A DNA stretch of 64,000 nt from Numida meleagris (GCF_002078875.1 NC_034421.1:8268365-8332364), one strand, 5' to 3'; positions 25,201-38,465 are shown, numbered from the stretch's first letter. Numbers and translations: made by a program. Notes: generated from the sequence alone by a model not told the origin.

Positions 25201-26287
25201 AATCCAAATTGCCCCACTTACAAGGAGCAGATTTCAGCAGCCTGCTTCTATTGCTCCTCAAAAAGCTCTTGCTGCAGTTGGGTTTGTTACACAAATGTTT
25301 CTGCTCCGTAATGCTCCTTAAGGATCCTGGGCTGATCAAGGGGTTGCTGAAAAGAAACGTCAGTTCTTCACCTCCACGCCTTCTGCCTGTAAGGTAACAG
25401 TGCTGCATCCTTCCCCTTCCTTCATCCACAATGTCGTCTGTAATATGGGTCAGATCAGCCTCTTTCAGTTCCATATGTTTTCTGAGTCTGAATTAGTTCC
25501 CATTATGGAAAGGCAAAGATCATTTGGCTCTTGTCTTGGTTCATCCTTTACATAGAATTATTTTGGAAAATAGTCTGTTACAAATTACTTCTGGATAAAA
25601 AAGCGCATCCTTTGTGATTGTAATGCCATCCTAGGCCAAACAGGGTTTTGGTGAAGCACACAAAGCTCTTTGCCAAAGCCCTCAGCCACTGCCATTCAAA
25701 TCAAACTCGTGCATTTAGCATAAACATTAAAGAAACTCCAAACATGACAATTGAGGTTTTACCAGCCTGAAAATTATAGCCCAACCACAATAATTGAAGT
25801 TCTGACAGCAATGTAGCTGAAATTTGGCTGCCAAAAGCTGTAGTCAGTTGTTTGTTCTAATGGCTGTGATCCCCAGGAATTGCTGAGGGAAGCACTGAGT
25901 GCGAGGTGTCGGTGGGCAGAGGTGCAGTTGGCAGCCAGAGCCACGTCCTTGGTCAGCCCCAGGCCGAGTCGGGCTCCTGACTACACAAGGAGGTCCTACA
26001 AGGCCAACAGTGGAATTTATGCATAGTGCAGCCCCATGCATGGCCACTGCCACCTTCATCCAGCAAACACCCTTTGCAAATGTTTCTTAAGCCATGATTT
26101 GGATCTTCTTATTGCAAACGTTCCTTTATAGCCTTTCAGTAAAATCCTACCATTCATTAATACAGAACTTCTGGGAACGTGTATTTCTAGCATCCTAAAA
26201 TGTGCAGAAGGGAAACAGGGAGTTCATCTGCGTTTGCAATCAGCTGGGGCTCTCCTCCCTTCCTTTCACCCCCATGCATGTTTGTAA
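19251..26287. other. Intergenic DNA, no gene supported
   Basis: No gene, clear repeat or CpG island recognised over these 7 kb. Open frames are short and unrelated to known families. The 113-codon minus-strand frame at 25,133-25,474 was considered and set aside because it shows no domain and no splice context. Confidence 0.55.
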
Positions 26288-26580
26288 GATCACAGAATAT
26301 TAGGTGGGAAGGGATCGTGGAGTTTTGTTTTGCCCTCCAGGAAAATTAGCAGTGCTTCTGCCATTTCTGGGAGGTTATTTGTCTAACCTGGGTTTGTGGA
26401 CACTTCACAGCCTCCCCAGACAATCTTACTGATTCTTTGATCACTTTTTTCATGTCTTTTTAAATCTTATTTGTTGCAGTTTTCTTGTCCTTCCTTCACT
26501 CAGGCTCAGAGAACAATTTACTGACTTCCTCTTTATGACAGTCTTATATTGTATTTGAAGGCCATTAGCCTTAATATTTA
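26288..26580 (-). mobile_element. Old, degraded CR1 LINE fragment
   Basis: The left end (GATCACAGAAT, then GGTGGGAAGGGAT) resembles the reverse complement of a CR1 3' terminus. Further on, the spacing of 'TTTGTCTAACCTGGGTTTG', 'CACTTCACAGCCTCCCCAGA' and 'TTGTCCTTCCTTCACTCAGG' follows the 3' untranslated part of older CR1 subfamilies with many substitutions. The 3' end lies at the lower coordinate, so the element is in minus orientation. The right boundary is uncertain. No reverse transcriptase frame remains. Confidence 0.6.
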
Positions 26581-29500
26581 CTAATTTGTTGTCCAAGGTG
26601 TATAATATACATTTTCATTTATGATTTTTGCCATTCTGGGACATGCAGTCAGGCTGTGTCGCTTCACCCTCTCCAGCATTAAGGACCTGGGTAAAGAGTT
26701 TGCCCACTGGCTTTTCACAAGAGGCAGTATAAATCTACATCAGCTCAGGAACAGGCCAAGGATAAAGTTTTTATTGTTCTACCCTCCTGGGTGCCTCATT
26801 GCTTCAGTCGGGAAGTAATTTGCTTTGCTTGATATGCTGTTAGCACATCACTTCCCAGATGCAGGGACTGAGTTATTGTGGCTGCTGTGCCAGTAGCAGC
26901 AGAAAGGTTTAAAAACCAATTTTTTTTGCCCTGATCTGGTGATGTCGGGGAAGAGAGAGGAAGTGCATTTAATCAGACTTCCAAAATAGCTCTGCAGTAT
27001 GCTGGTACGCAGCAAACAAGAGAGCTGACTTTAGCTTTACCTGTATTATCACTTTCCTTGCCAAGATCTAACGCTGTTTAGCAAATGGAAGTTTTCTTTT
27101 TTTTTTTCCTCTTTTTCAGATGAAGCTATGGGTATGTCTCTTGACACAGGGCTAGGTCTGAGTCATAGGTGACGTCTCTGCCTGAGGGGGTCTTGGGTTC
27201 ACCATGCCTGCAGTTGCCTCCAGTAGCTGGAGCAGCTCACCCGGGGATGCTGTTTCATCACCAAAGTGTCTCCTCTGCCTGGTGTTGACCCAGCCATCCC
27301 ACCTTTCTTTTTTAATTTCTCACCTCTTTTCTGTCTTCAGAAACATCTCAAAATTCAATCAGCTGAACTATTAATCTGTTTTGAAAAAAAAATGGTCTTG
27401 AGATGTCCACGGCTATTTTGTCAACTTGAAATGTTTTCAAATCATATAAGTGTATACTAAGGACAAATATGTTATGCAATTCTCTTTTCTAATTATTTAT
27501 GGCACCTCCATGATACTGCATGTCAGTTTGAATTTTCACTGCTGTTGAAAGCGCTACTGCTGAAGTTATCTGACAGTAGGTTCTGATGCTGATGTGAGGT
27601 TACAATGGTGTAAACAGCATCTTGTCGTAGTGGCAAAGAAAGCCAGCCTAGGAGACTGCCCTGAAAGATCGGCGTGATAGGAGGTGGGGACATTTCCTGA
27701 GACTCAAGAAAGGGAACAGAGCTTTTTCCTCCAAAGGTTTTTGATCGCTGCCATAATATCAGGGTTTTGCTGAGGTCAAAGTTACTGTTCTGGGTCGATG
27801 ATGTTTCAGATTGCCGTTTGGTTCCTCTTTTGGATTACTGTTTGACAAGCAGCAGCTGAGCCAGAAGGGTTCCTGCCCATTCAGGGTACTGGCTTTCATG
27901 TGTCTGTGGTAAGACTGTTTTTAGCCCTTTTGCACAATTACTTAGAAACCCAGGGAGGAGTTGCTCTTTTCACTCCTTCGTACTTCCTTCCTGATCCAGC
28001 TGTATCAGAGGACAAGGTCACTGTTCCTCAAATGCTCTTTGCTATCATTGTAATGGAGAGCAGTTTGTGAAAGTGCTGCCAAACAGACTTCTGGCAGAGT
28101 CAACTGAGTAACTTTTAAAAACTGTTTAATGGATAGTCTGAGCTATCGCAGACAAATTTTCCTGAAGAACGTTAGGGGTGTTCCTGTAAGTGTGTTCAGT
28201 GGACTCTGTCCATCAGGGAGCGGGGACAGGTGGCTGGTGCTGATGGTCGCTCCCACAAAGACAGCTGGATGGGGGCATGATGGGCGTCCCCAGCCCAGTC
28301 CCCGGGCCAGCGCTGAGTGCTGCTGGGCTGTCGCACCGGTGTTTGATCAGTCACACGCTCTATCCATGCTGACTTTCTCAGTTCCGTATTAACCTTCTGC
28401 TAAACAGCTTAAACAAAAACAGAAGACCCTGCTAATCCTGCATGAACTATAGACACAGTAATGGGGATTGACAGCCCAGTTCAGTCCAGCATAACTTCTC
28501 CTTTCATCTTGTAACTTACTTGTAACATCAGCTGAAGTACGTTAACTTGTCCTACACGTGCTGTTAACCTATGGTAAAGCTGGTGATTTCATCTCAGTCA
28601 GGCAGTAACAGAAAGTAAACATACCAGGTTATTTCAAGACACTTAAATTTCCAACATGAATCCCCATCTATTGTTTGTAAGGAGATGACTTTGCTACTTG
28701 AACAAATACACTGAATCTGAAAGTTGTAAGTGGGAGAAAGATGTAAAGAAGCACTTAAAACTGTTGCTGTGATTACACTATTCACAGCAAGAATAGATTA
28801 AGGAGCTGGTCCTAAACTGGTGCTGGCGACTGTGATTCATTACAAACTTAAGATCCACACAACGTGTAGCTTCATCGTCATTAATTTTTAGCAAAATATT
28901 TTGTTTATAAGCACACACAAGCCCAAATATTGTCATAATCCAAGCTAGCAATGATGAAGAAAATGTGAAAGAACAATGTCAAGTGTAATATAAATGCAGT
29001 ATTACACTTTTCACGTATTTGATCTGCAAGGATCCACTGAATTATGTCCTTCTATCTTTGGAACACTTAATCTGTATTGCAGACCCTATATGGTAAAATG
29101 GCTCATTTTGTCACCATCAAATCCGGCAGTACTCAGGCTGCTTAAGCAGCGCAGTGATTACGGTCAATTGGGTGGCATAACCTTTCTAAAAGATATTCTG
29201 ACACCCAGAACACTTGGTACTGTATCATGTGAAACTGAGAAATCGCCTACAGTCATTTAGCAGGTTATTTTGCCATTTTAAGCAGAATAATTAAAGGCTA
29301 ATAAATGCCTGTGTTTTCATTCCGTCTACCAAATTAACATCTTCTTAAGCAACAAAGAGACTTAAATTGGTTAAGTGCATTCAACATCCCTTGAAACTCA
29401 GTGGCATTTGGATTCACTTGTGCACCTTTAAATACTTTGGCCTCAATTAGGAATACACTTTACAATACTATTTAATCAACTAGTGATGCTCCATCTCACC

Positions 29501-32500
29501 TTTTTTTTTTCAATCTCTTATTCTGTGTGTGAAACAAATTGAACTAATATCAACAGAGCTCTTAATCCGTTAATCTAGCTAGCTTTTGTTTTATGAACAT
29601 GAGGCTGGCTTTCAAGCAGCTCCTTCTTCACATTTTGCCTAAGGTTCTAATATTTGTACTTAAAGTCTTTGATGGATTTATGAATAAAGCCAAGCCTGTT
29701 GTGTTATGCCTCTGGATCTACGTATACTACAACTTTTCCTTGTGGTAAAGATGGTTCATAGGGTTTAGAGGCACAGAGAGCAGTGAAATTATTTAATGTG
29801 TACTCAGCTATAATCTGTGCTGATACTAGCAAATCTGCTAGCATACAGTAGGGAGAGGATGCTAGCAAGCCATTGAGGACATAAGAAAAATACGTTAGAT
29901 GTGAAACCCAGAAATATCGAAGGCTCAGAGCTTACCACAATCGTGTTTTTAGAGGAATGCTCACAAGCCAAAACACTATGAATAGACAGGAGTCTTTTGC
30001 AAAGGCTCAGGCTTAGAAGCTGTTAATCAAGATGAGGTTAAGAGCTGATGCCCTTACAGTCAGATGTGATGGTAGGCATGGCACAAGCCCTTGGTCGCTT
30101 GGTGTAAGTCAGGAGCAAGAACAGCGAAGTCCACAGATGCACACTGGTAAGAGCAAAGTCAGGCATCATCTTTACGTGCTGAGGGATTTATTTGCTGTTC
30201 GGGATTTACAGTCATCTCTGACAATGGCTTCTTGCAGCCACAAAACCAAGTATATCCTACAATGAAGCACAGCAATAACAAGATTTGAATGTCATTAGGA
30301 GCTGCTCCTACACATCTTGTATTAAAGCAGCTAAGTGTTTAACCCGTGAATAGAGCTCCTATTATCTTTGCTTTTCTCAATATAGATCACTTAACCACTC
30401 TGCAAAAAAATCCCATGAGAGACCACAACAGCAGGGAACAAAGCAAAGAGAAAAGGATTGTATCTGCTAGAGCTTCTTAAACACATTTTTCATATGAGCA
30501 CAGAGCCAACGTGAATATTATTCCTAATATAGATTAACCTAAGGCAGATTTCTGCAGGGCATGAGGTTAGAAGAGAATTTGGTCAGGTAGTTTTTGTCAG
30601 TGAAAAGCTCTGCCAATTATGTGCAGCACAAAGGAGAGACTAATGCATGAAATGCATAATAACACGGCCTCTTTCATAACATGGAGCTTAAAAAATGTGA
30701 GATCCCATTTGCATTTTCCATCTGTGCTCAGGTAAATCCAAGTCAGAGATGATAATCTGCTGAAGTGGAGTTTATCTAGCAGAATGAGCTATCGAAATAG
30801 TGGGCTCATTTTCAGGCAAGAACGTGGCCACTGAGAAGTTTCAATACTGTGCATAGTTAGACCACAGTGTTATCAATGGTTGTGGAAATCTGGTGGGCTG
30901 GGAGTGGAAAGGCAATGGGAGTGTGAGATCTACTTGTCTGAAAAGGAATTGAGAAGAAATGAGCCTATCTGCTGATTAACAAGCAAATTACCTTATCCAC
31001 TTAAATACATTTGATAAATAATAGCTGATCATTAACAAACAGCACACTCTTTTGCTTATATTTTAATGCTTAAAAAACGATGCCAGTTTGGCAGCACGTC
31101 AAACAGATATCTCTGTTTAGTCACACAAAAGTTCCGTACTAAAAATGGTGAAAAAGTTCGGTTTCTCCCCAGCCCCTACCCAGTGGCTGGGAAGGAGTGA
31201 CTCGGATGGGCTCCTTTCAGAGGGAGATGGGCTCAGGCTCCAGCTGTGCCTTCAGCATTCCTTCCGTGATTGCGAACGGTAATTGTGATGATGGAAGCCG
31301 TGTGCATAGCGAGGTGAGGGAATTAAGGCCAGGAAATGCAATCAACCTGTGCTACCAGTCAACTGCAATCTGCTCTTCATGAGTGTATTTGTAACAGTGT
31401 TTTAGCAATAGTTGTACAAATTAAATGTAGGGCTGTATATTCAAACAAACAGGCTTGCAAATGCATGCATAAAACCTGTGCCAAGAACTGCCGTAGCCTG
31501 CTTCCCAGTGAGCAGACATGACCGTGCTGTGTACCTCCCTGCCCAGCCATCAGAGCACTTGCAGTGCTCTCTGCAGGATCTGGTGATGGACTAAATGAGC
31601 TCAGTCCTGGCATGCCACAGACCTGGGATACAGAAACACCCCCTCCGTGAAACCTGAAGGTGTTTCCTGGTGGCCAAATGAATTACTAAAGGTCATCTCC
31701 TAAGCAAAGGCTGAGCAGGCCACTGCTAAGCAAAGGGAAGCAGGAATGTTGACTTCCCCTCTCTGTTTTGATCTTCTATGGATTTCTTTGGTATGTCTGC
31801 CATGGAGGAGGAAGGCATCTCTCAGATATGCTGCATAAGCTTTTGTTGAGCTGACAGTTTCCTAGTTTTCCTAGTTCAGCCACAGACAGAAGTTCATCTG
31901 GAGACAATGTTGTGTTGTATATTAATTTTCAGGAAGAAAACCCCTCACACTTGCTAGTGAACAGCAGCCTAGAAAACATTTCTGAATTTGCAAGTGGGAG
32001 AAGAATTTCAAAAACCTATACAATTTTTTTACAAGTACGTTAAAAAAGCCTAAGAAAACACTGTTGATCAGTGGTTGCATTCTGTTTGAAGCCAAGTTCA
32101 GTATCTGAATATTTTAAATTGATGTGCATGGCACTGTAACTTAAAGCGCCAACTTGACAAAGCATGTAAGGACACATTTTATTCAAGCCCTTGCATAGGC
32201 CACCAAATTCAGGAATCATACGTCTTTAAGTGTTTTTCTGGGCTGAAAGTTAATTCTTTGAGTTTACAATAATTTCCAGAGTTTACAATAATTTCCAGAT
32301 GCTTATTTAGGTCATCACAGAGCTAAAATATTTTAATAGTTCTTCAGGAAAAGGTAGAACTGCAGTCATACAGGTAATCTCCCTCATGCAGATGAGAAGG
32401 AAGCAGAAGCAGCAGGACTTACTGCCTCACCTATGGTCTTCCTTCACGAGACCACAGAGAGCAAGCAAGCCACTGCCTGCAGTGGCCCTTGCTGAAGAGT

Positions 32501-33387
32501 CATTCCAACTGCAGTGCTCCTACATGGCATAAATTCCAGTTTTCAAAACAGAGGAGCCATGATGATGAGCACTAAACCACGCGTGTTCCTCAGAGGTGGT
32601 TCCAACGGCGTGTGCTGTGATGTGGCACAACTTGGCCATCTCTGTAAGTACGTGATTTGTGTAGCTGCAGGCACGCCAAGCAGCAAACAAACCACTGATT
32701 ACATGTGTGTGCAAGTGGTCACTCCTTACGTGCGGTCAGTAGGAGCCACTGTTAAGCACGGTCAGCAGCAGGGCTCTGAGAGTCACAGGCAGCTGGTGTG
32801 ACGCTGCTGATGGGGATAAATTGATTTCCTAGCTCCTTTCCCTCCCAGTCATGAAGTTCTTCAAAGCAGAAATCATAAAGAGACTGAGACCATCCAGATG
32901 TAGAAGATTATTTCTGCTGTCTGCCACTACCAAACTGCTGTTCATTAGCTAGCTCATGAGGATTTTCCTCAGGCTCCTGTCTCCATAGGGCTTCAAGAAC
33001 CCACCTTCTTATCTTGTAAAGAATGGGATTTATTCCCTCTGGCAATATGTTTTCTAGATTCTGAATTCTGAGTGAATCTCACATCTTCTGTTCCTATTTA
33101 CGGCAGTTATTTCTTTGTGATAGAAGATCTGGGGCGTAGACAAAAGTAAGTGCTAGAATCATTAAAAATAATTCTCAAAGATGGTAAAGGATGTCTTGCC
33201 TTTACCAAAATCTTCCCTATGTTGTGTTCAAAATAGGTATTTACAATATGTTCCCTGTTCTACAAATTCAAAAGCTACTAAAATAAGAAATCATGTAGTA
33301 TAAGACTACATCAGATCTTTCAGTTTTAGGCAAAATATGAAATCTTCTTTAGAAAGCCTGCTTCCTTTGTAACTATTTTATCTGCAG
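26581..33387. other. Intergenic DNA, no gene supported
   Basis: No gene recognised. An exceptionally long pyrimidine tract ending in CAG at 27,119 looks like a splice acceptor and is followed 12 bases later by GTATGT, but nothing supports an exon. The part from about 28,500 onward is AT-rich and poor in CpG; 29,290-29,600 contains many ATTA-type cores and could hold conserved noncoding sequence. A 19-base tandem duplication at 32,261 is listed separately. Confidence 0.55.
32261..32298. repeat. Perfect 19-bp tandem duplication
   Basis: The 19-base unit AGTTTACAATAATTTCCAG occurs twice in direct succession (32,261-32,279 and 32,280-32,298) with no mismatch, so it is a recent local duplication. 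No function is evident. Confidence 0.9.
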
Positions 33388-33440
33388 CAAATGATAGTGG
33401 TGTCGCAAATAAGAGATTAAACACATGGGAAATCTTGCAG
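33388..33440 (+). other. Candidate 53-nt internal exon (unknown transcript)
   Basis: The segment follows a good 3' splice site (pyrimidine-rich CTTCCTTTGTAACTATTTTA, then TCTGCAG ending at 33,387) that includes a branch-point-like GTAAC. It ends in a perfect 5' splice site, CAG|GTGAGT (intron starting at 33,441). One of the three frames is open for its whole length and ends on a codon boundary; the other two contain stops. I do not recognise the 17-residue peptide. It lies 5 kb upstream of XYLT1 and could be an exon of a noncoding RNA or of an upstream XYLT1 leader. A chance pairing of sites is possible in 64 kb. Confidence 0.25.
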
Positions 33441-36400
33441 GTGAGTGGTGGTAGGAATCTCTGCACATACTTTGCTTTGGTATGATATTGTGTAAATGTA
33501 GTTCCAAAAACTGTTGGTGTTTTGAAAAACTGATTAATCATGCGAACATGATCTCGTGTCATCCTTCATGCAAAACTCTTTTTTATTTTACTTCCTTTGA
33601 TTTTCTTCTTTTCTCATCAAGTGGGACAACAAAAATAAGATAAAAAGGCAAAACCCAGAATGAATCCCAAGAAATGAGGTCCTTCTGCATCGCACGGAAG
33701 TGCAATCTGCAACAGTCAGTGGCTGCTTCTAACTTAGATAACCCAAAGTAGGTCACCTTCATGAGTCTTCCAGACTTTCCAACTTAGTAACTCAGAAGGA
33801 TAATAATACAGTTTTTAGTTAATGAGAGAACATCAGAAAAAAGAACCGTAGGAAGCTGTGAACTGCAATATCTCCTTATTGAAGGCACAATGCCACATGG
33901 CAAGAACAGATGGGTAATCCTTTCGTGATTATCCTGGACCACTGGCTGAAAGAAAAAGCTGTCGCAGCACTGACAGCTGCATATAAAGTACATATACATG
34001 GCATCTCCCCTCACTGGTAGTAAAATGTTATATATGTGAAAGGATTATACAGAAAAAGGGACAATTTAGCACGATGTCTAAGGGAGTAATTCTTCTTTTT
34101 TCCCTCAGTTCCTGAAGCAGAGGAAGAAGTGCTAGATATTCCACAGACATATTACAAATTTTATATAAATTGAACCCAGAAAATTACATGATTTTCATCT
34201 CTTTGACTACAGTGATCCAGCAATGAGAATGAGGATTATTTATGTTACTAATTTTAAATATTGTTATTGGAATGAAATGTTGCTGTAAAAAAATTGATTT
34301 CTGCCTATCTGTAGTGACACCAAAATTTGTGTTTCCATACTATTAAGTAGGGAGACAAAACGACAGCAGATTCGGAATAGCTTGCTGGAATGTACAGAAT
34401 GCTGGGTGTACAGAATGACCAGAGATAGAGGTGTTCCATGCACACAGTGCTGACATCTCCATGGACATCAGTTCTGCCAGTGTGTGCGTGTGCTAAGAGA
34501 GAACGTGGCCTTTGTAACTCGGAGAGGAGGTACATATAAAATGAGCACGTAGAAGTGAATCCTTGGGTTTTGCTTGTCTAAGAAAAGAAGGCAGAGTATA
34601 TTAGAGATACCCATCTTTAGACAAATCAGTTCATTCCAGATATGCCTTTTCTCCCTTCACCATGATAACATATCTGCAGTCTCAATTTTGATGCAATAAG
34701 GACGTGCCTGTTCTTAAGAAAAATGCAAATCTTCACTCTGAAATAACTTAGTCTTTCGCTGAATACAGAATGTGCTTCTAAAGTGCCTATGAGTCAGCCT
34801 GTGAGTTGGAGTTCAGATAAGCCGGTACTGTTCCTTCACCAGATGGACCGTAAGCTTTTCAGAGGAGAGGGAAGGATATTGCTTATTAACACTGCTCTAA
34901 ACTTCATTTATTTCCTTGTACTTGATTCAATTTCAGACTGTGTCGATGTCGTAAGGAGAAAGCGGGGACAGGTACTGTGAAGTAAAAAATGTACTGGAAC
35001 AGAATCTGGTGATTTGTTTCCATCGCTGCAGGTCGGGCCACCTCCCCTCACGCACACCCAGGCTGAGTTCATGTAGCTGTGCAGGGGTAAAAAATAGTTA
35101 AGCCAATTATCAGTCAGGATTTTACAGCAAATTTGACAACTCACATTAGTTATCCCTTCTTAAAACATCACCTCTTTGACTGCTAAATGCAACCATGGTA
35201 ATACCTTTCTAGGGCAAATAAATCCATTTCTCCTTTGTACTTTGCCCTAGATACTAATTGTCTTACGGAACACGAGCAACATCAGAAATCTGCAGTGGTA
35301 ACTCTCTCAGATGTCCCCGCGTAGCCAGATTAACCTTTTTCTGATGCAGCGTGGCTCACCTGAGCTGCTCTTATGAATGTCAAAATAAGAAAACTCCATT
35401 TTGTGTTTTGAACTTCTTTGTCATTTCTGATTTGAGTTTATTCTTAGGGTTTGTGCAATGTAGTTATTCCATTTTTGTGGCTTTTTTTTTTTTCCTATCT
35501 TCAGATTCTCAAGAATCTCAGTTCTGCCTTTTTTACTTTCTTGTTTGAACCATTGTAGCACAGGAAAAAATGAGTTACGCTGCTACTTATTTCTGTTTAG
35601 CTGTTTTCTTTGGCAACAGAGCAAGGATATTACAAGCAGTTAGAGGCCATTGGTCAAGGCATGGTTTTAAAAATGGATGCTGTACCTCCTGCATTGTCCT
35701 TTCCAGATTTTACATCCCCTCTGGAAGTACAGGGGAGACGAGGACTTCGTCAAAGACGAAGCCTGCTCCCTCCAACTTGCTTGCTGAGGCTCCCGTCTGT
35801 ACGCAGAAGACTCAGAACTTATGGGTTATAAATTAACGTGGTTTGGAGCCAGACCCTTGCAGGCATGCTGTCAGTAGCACACATGCACAACTGAGCATGC
35901 ACAGCTACTCCTCACTGCCTTAATCAGTCACAGGCATTATATACTGAAATTAGGAAAATCCCCAGATATGCTCCTGCACGAAAACTGCCTGAGAATCTTG
36001 AAGAAATTTTCCAGTAGGGCATAAAATAATTAAGGATTGATGGATCAAAATTTGGTTGTAATTACTGCTGTGTCCACCTTAGAGAAAGCAGCATCACGTC
36101 ATGTGCTAAAACAACGCTCGGCTTTCTGTGGGTTTATCACCACATCTCATGACCCTGGGCAGCGAGCCTGTCTGCCCCAGAGCAACAGGAGGGGCTGCTC
36201 TGGAGAGCTGCACAGGGACAGGGAGAGAGAAATGGAAAGGAGTGGTGCCGGTAGTGGGCGGAACCAGGAGGGAGACTGATAACCCTCGGAGCAAAAGAGC
36301 TTCTGTTAAAATCCTCCTAGAAATGCCGTGCTTCTGGGGAAGAGGTGAAGGCTTCAGTGGAAACACAGAGATGTCCTGCTGCCGTGCAGTGGTTAGTGCC

Positions 36401-37559
36401 TCTTCCAGCACGCGGCATCTCAGGGAAACAAGTGCCAAAGTTCACAGTGCTTTTCTTATGGACACTGGTTCACCAAATGTTGAATTCTGCTCTATAGTAC
36501 TTCCATGGCATCATTTTGAATACGTCTCCCATTTCAGAAAGAGGTGAAGAGGACCACCGAGGCCTACAGCTCTTCAGAGCTCGTGGTGCTGGTGTTCAGC
36601 CCGTGTTCTGGCTCCTGGAGCCACGGGCTCGCCAGGCCCAAGGAAGGCTGCGCGGGCAGGCAGTGCCACAGCCTCGCTCCTCTCACTGCTTTTGAGAAGG
36701 AAAGCTCTTTTCATCTCAAATGGGAGGCACTTCTGTCTGGCATTTGTCAGTAGATTTGCTTAAGTGCATTTACAATGCACTTATTTGATGGCTCTGAATA
36801 AAAATTATCCATCAATTTCCTGAGCTGTGTAGACTGCCCATCAAAAATATTCAAGAACACTCTGAAGCTCTCTAGCTTTATTTTCAAACAATTCACTTTG
36901 TTGTAATGTGCGGCCAGTAAATCCGATGCACGTGCAACTGGTGCAAAGTCTGGCACTGCCAAAATTTGTTATTTATGCTTTTGGCCCATAGAGAGCAGTT
37001 CACCATCACCACAGTTGGCAAAAATGGACACGGTCCCATTGCCTAAAGTGAAGGTGAGCCAGACTATCAATGGGTGGTCATGGGTCTTTGTGTGGTCTTA
37101 ACTGGAAGCTCTAACAGAGCAGTTTTTCCTCCGTGCTTGGAGATGCCTTGAAGGCAGTGATGCTGATGGTGAGCCTGCTTGAAACCACGTGTTGTGTTTG
37201 GGCCTGGTGCGGATCCCAGTGTGCTGTGCATGAGAAGTGGCTGCAGCGGAGCTGATGGTTGCACTGCAGGATGCACAGCGCCCAGCAGCACCAGCGGCAG
37301 CGCAGCACCACTCCTACTGTCTGGGCAAATTCTACTTTTCTGGCGTTTAGGAAGAGCAGTTGTCTCTATCAGAAGATGATGTTTTTCACCTTTGGATTTG
37401 GCTTGATTGGGCTTACAGAGAGGCACCGTGCAGGCAGATTAGAAACCCCCTGCTTCACTGCTATCATCAGACAGGATCTTCCAAATTAGAAAGCCAATAA
37501 GTACAGGAGAAAAGGGCACTGAACTAATCCATTACGCACAGTTTTTGAGGCAGCGGGCA
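33441..37559. other. Proximal intergenic 5' flank, no gene supported
   Basis: No gene or clear repeat recognised. Composition shifts from AT-rich to GC-rich toward the XYLT1 CpG island. Short open frames at 35,570-35,836, 36,106-36,547 and 37,067-37,426 lack domains and overlap on both strands, as expected for chance frames. Confidence 0.55.
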
Positions 37560-38021
37560 GTTAATTACTGTCACCTGCACCCGGGCCCGGCACCTGCTCT
37601 GACACGCCACGCTCCAGGCAGCGGAGCCCGTCCTGCCCATAGCGCTGTGCTGCGGCGGCCTGGGCCGTCCCGGGGTGCGGGGCTGTGCGGGCAGCTGGCA
37701 GGCCGGGGCGGGGCACTGGGTGGCGGTACCGACGTGCTGTGGAAGTTCAGCTGTTTGTTCGCTGTTTTAATTTTAGGGAGGAATGCAAACCACGCTGCTT
37801 TTTGCTTCAATCATTTTTAATGTGACTAGCCACAACGAAACTGCCGGCGTTCCGATGCGGTTCTGCTCAGCACGGGTCGGCCCAGCCAAGTCGGTTGGGA
37901 GCGCCCGGCTGGCAGCCCCGTGTGGGGGCCCGCTCCTCAGCCGCTCCGCGCCGGGCTCGCCCTCCCGCCAGGTGCCGCCGCCGCTGCCCTCCCTCGGAAG
38001 GTGGCAGTCGCCGCCCGCGCG

Positions 38022-38381
38022 NNNNNNNNNNNNNNNNNNNNNNNNNNNNNNNNNNNNNNNNNNNNNNNNNNNNNNNNNNNNNNNNNNNNNNNNNNNNNNN
38101 NNNNNNNNNNNNNNNNNNNNNNNNNNNNNNNNNNNNNNNNNNNNNNNNNNNNNNNNNNNNNNNNNNNNNNNNNNNNNNNNNNNNNNNNNNNNNNNNNNNN
38201 NNNNNNNNNNNNNNNNNNNNNNNNNNNNNNNNNNNNNNNNNNNNNNNNNNNNNNNNNNNNNNNNNNNNNNNNNNNNNNNNNNNNNNNNNNNNNNNNNNNN
38301 NNNNNNNNNNNNNNNNNNNNNNNNNNNNNNNNNNNNNNNNNNNNNNNNNNNNNNNNNNNNNNNNNNNNNNNNNNNNNNNNN
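38022..38381. other. Assembly gap (360 N)
   Basis: Exactly 360 undetermined bases, ending 84 bases before the XYLT1 start codon and flanked on both sides by CpG-dense sequence. Any open frame drawn across it is meaningless. It most likely hides the core promoter, the transcription start and most of the 5' untranslated region. Confidence 1.
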
Positions 38382-38465
38382 CGCTGCTGACGTCTGGCTC
38401 TGCCCGGCTGAAAACTCCGCGCCGCGGCGGATGCGGCGGCTCTCGGCAGCGCGGCGGCGGCGAAG
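38382..38465 (+). other. XYLT1: Visible XYLT1 5' leader, with upstream ATG at 38,431
   Basis: The 84 bases between the gap and the start codon are extremely GC-rich with short CGG runs just before the ATG. An upstream ATG at 38,431 has a weak context (C at -3, C at +4), is out of frame, and opens an arginine-rich frame that overlaps all of coding exon 1. Whether these bases are transcribed depends on the start site hidden in the gap. Confidence 0.6.

Noticed and set aside
25133..25474. 113-codon minus-strand frame with fairly normal amino-acid composition
   Set aside because: Considered as a possible coding exon, but no family is recognised and neither edge has convincing splice sites.
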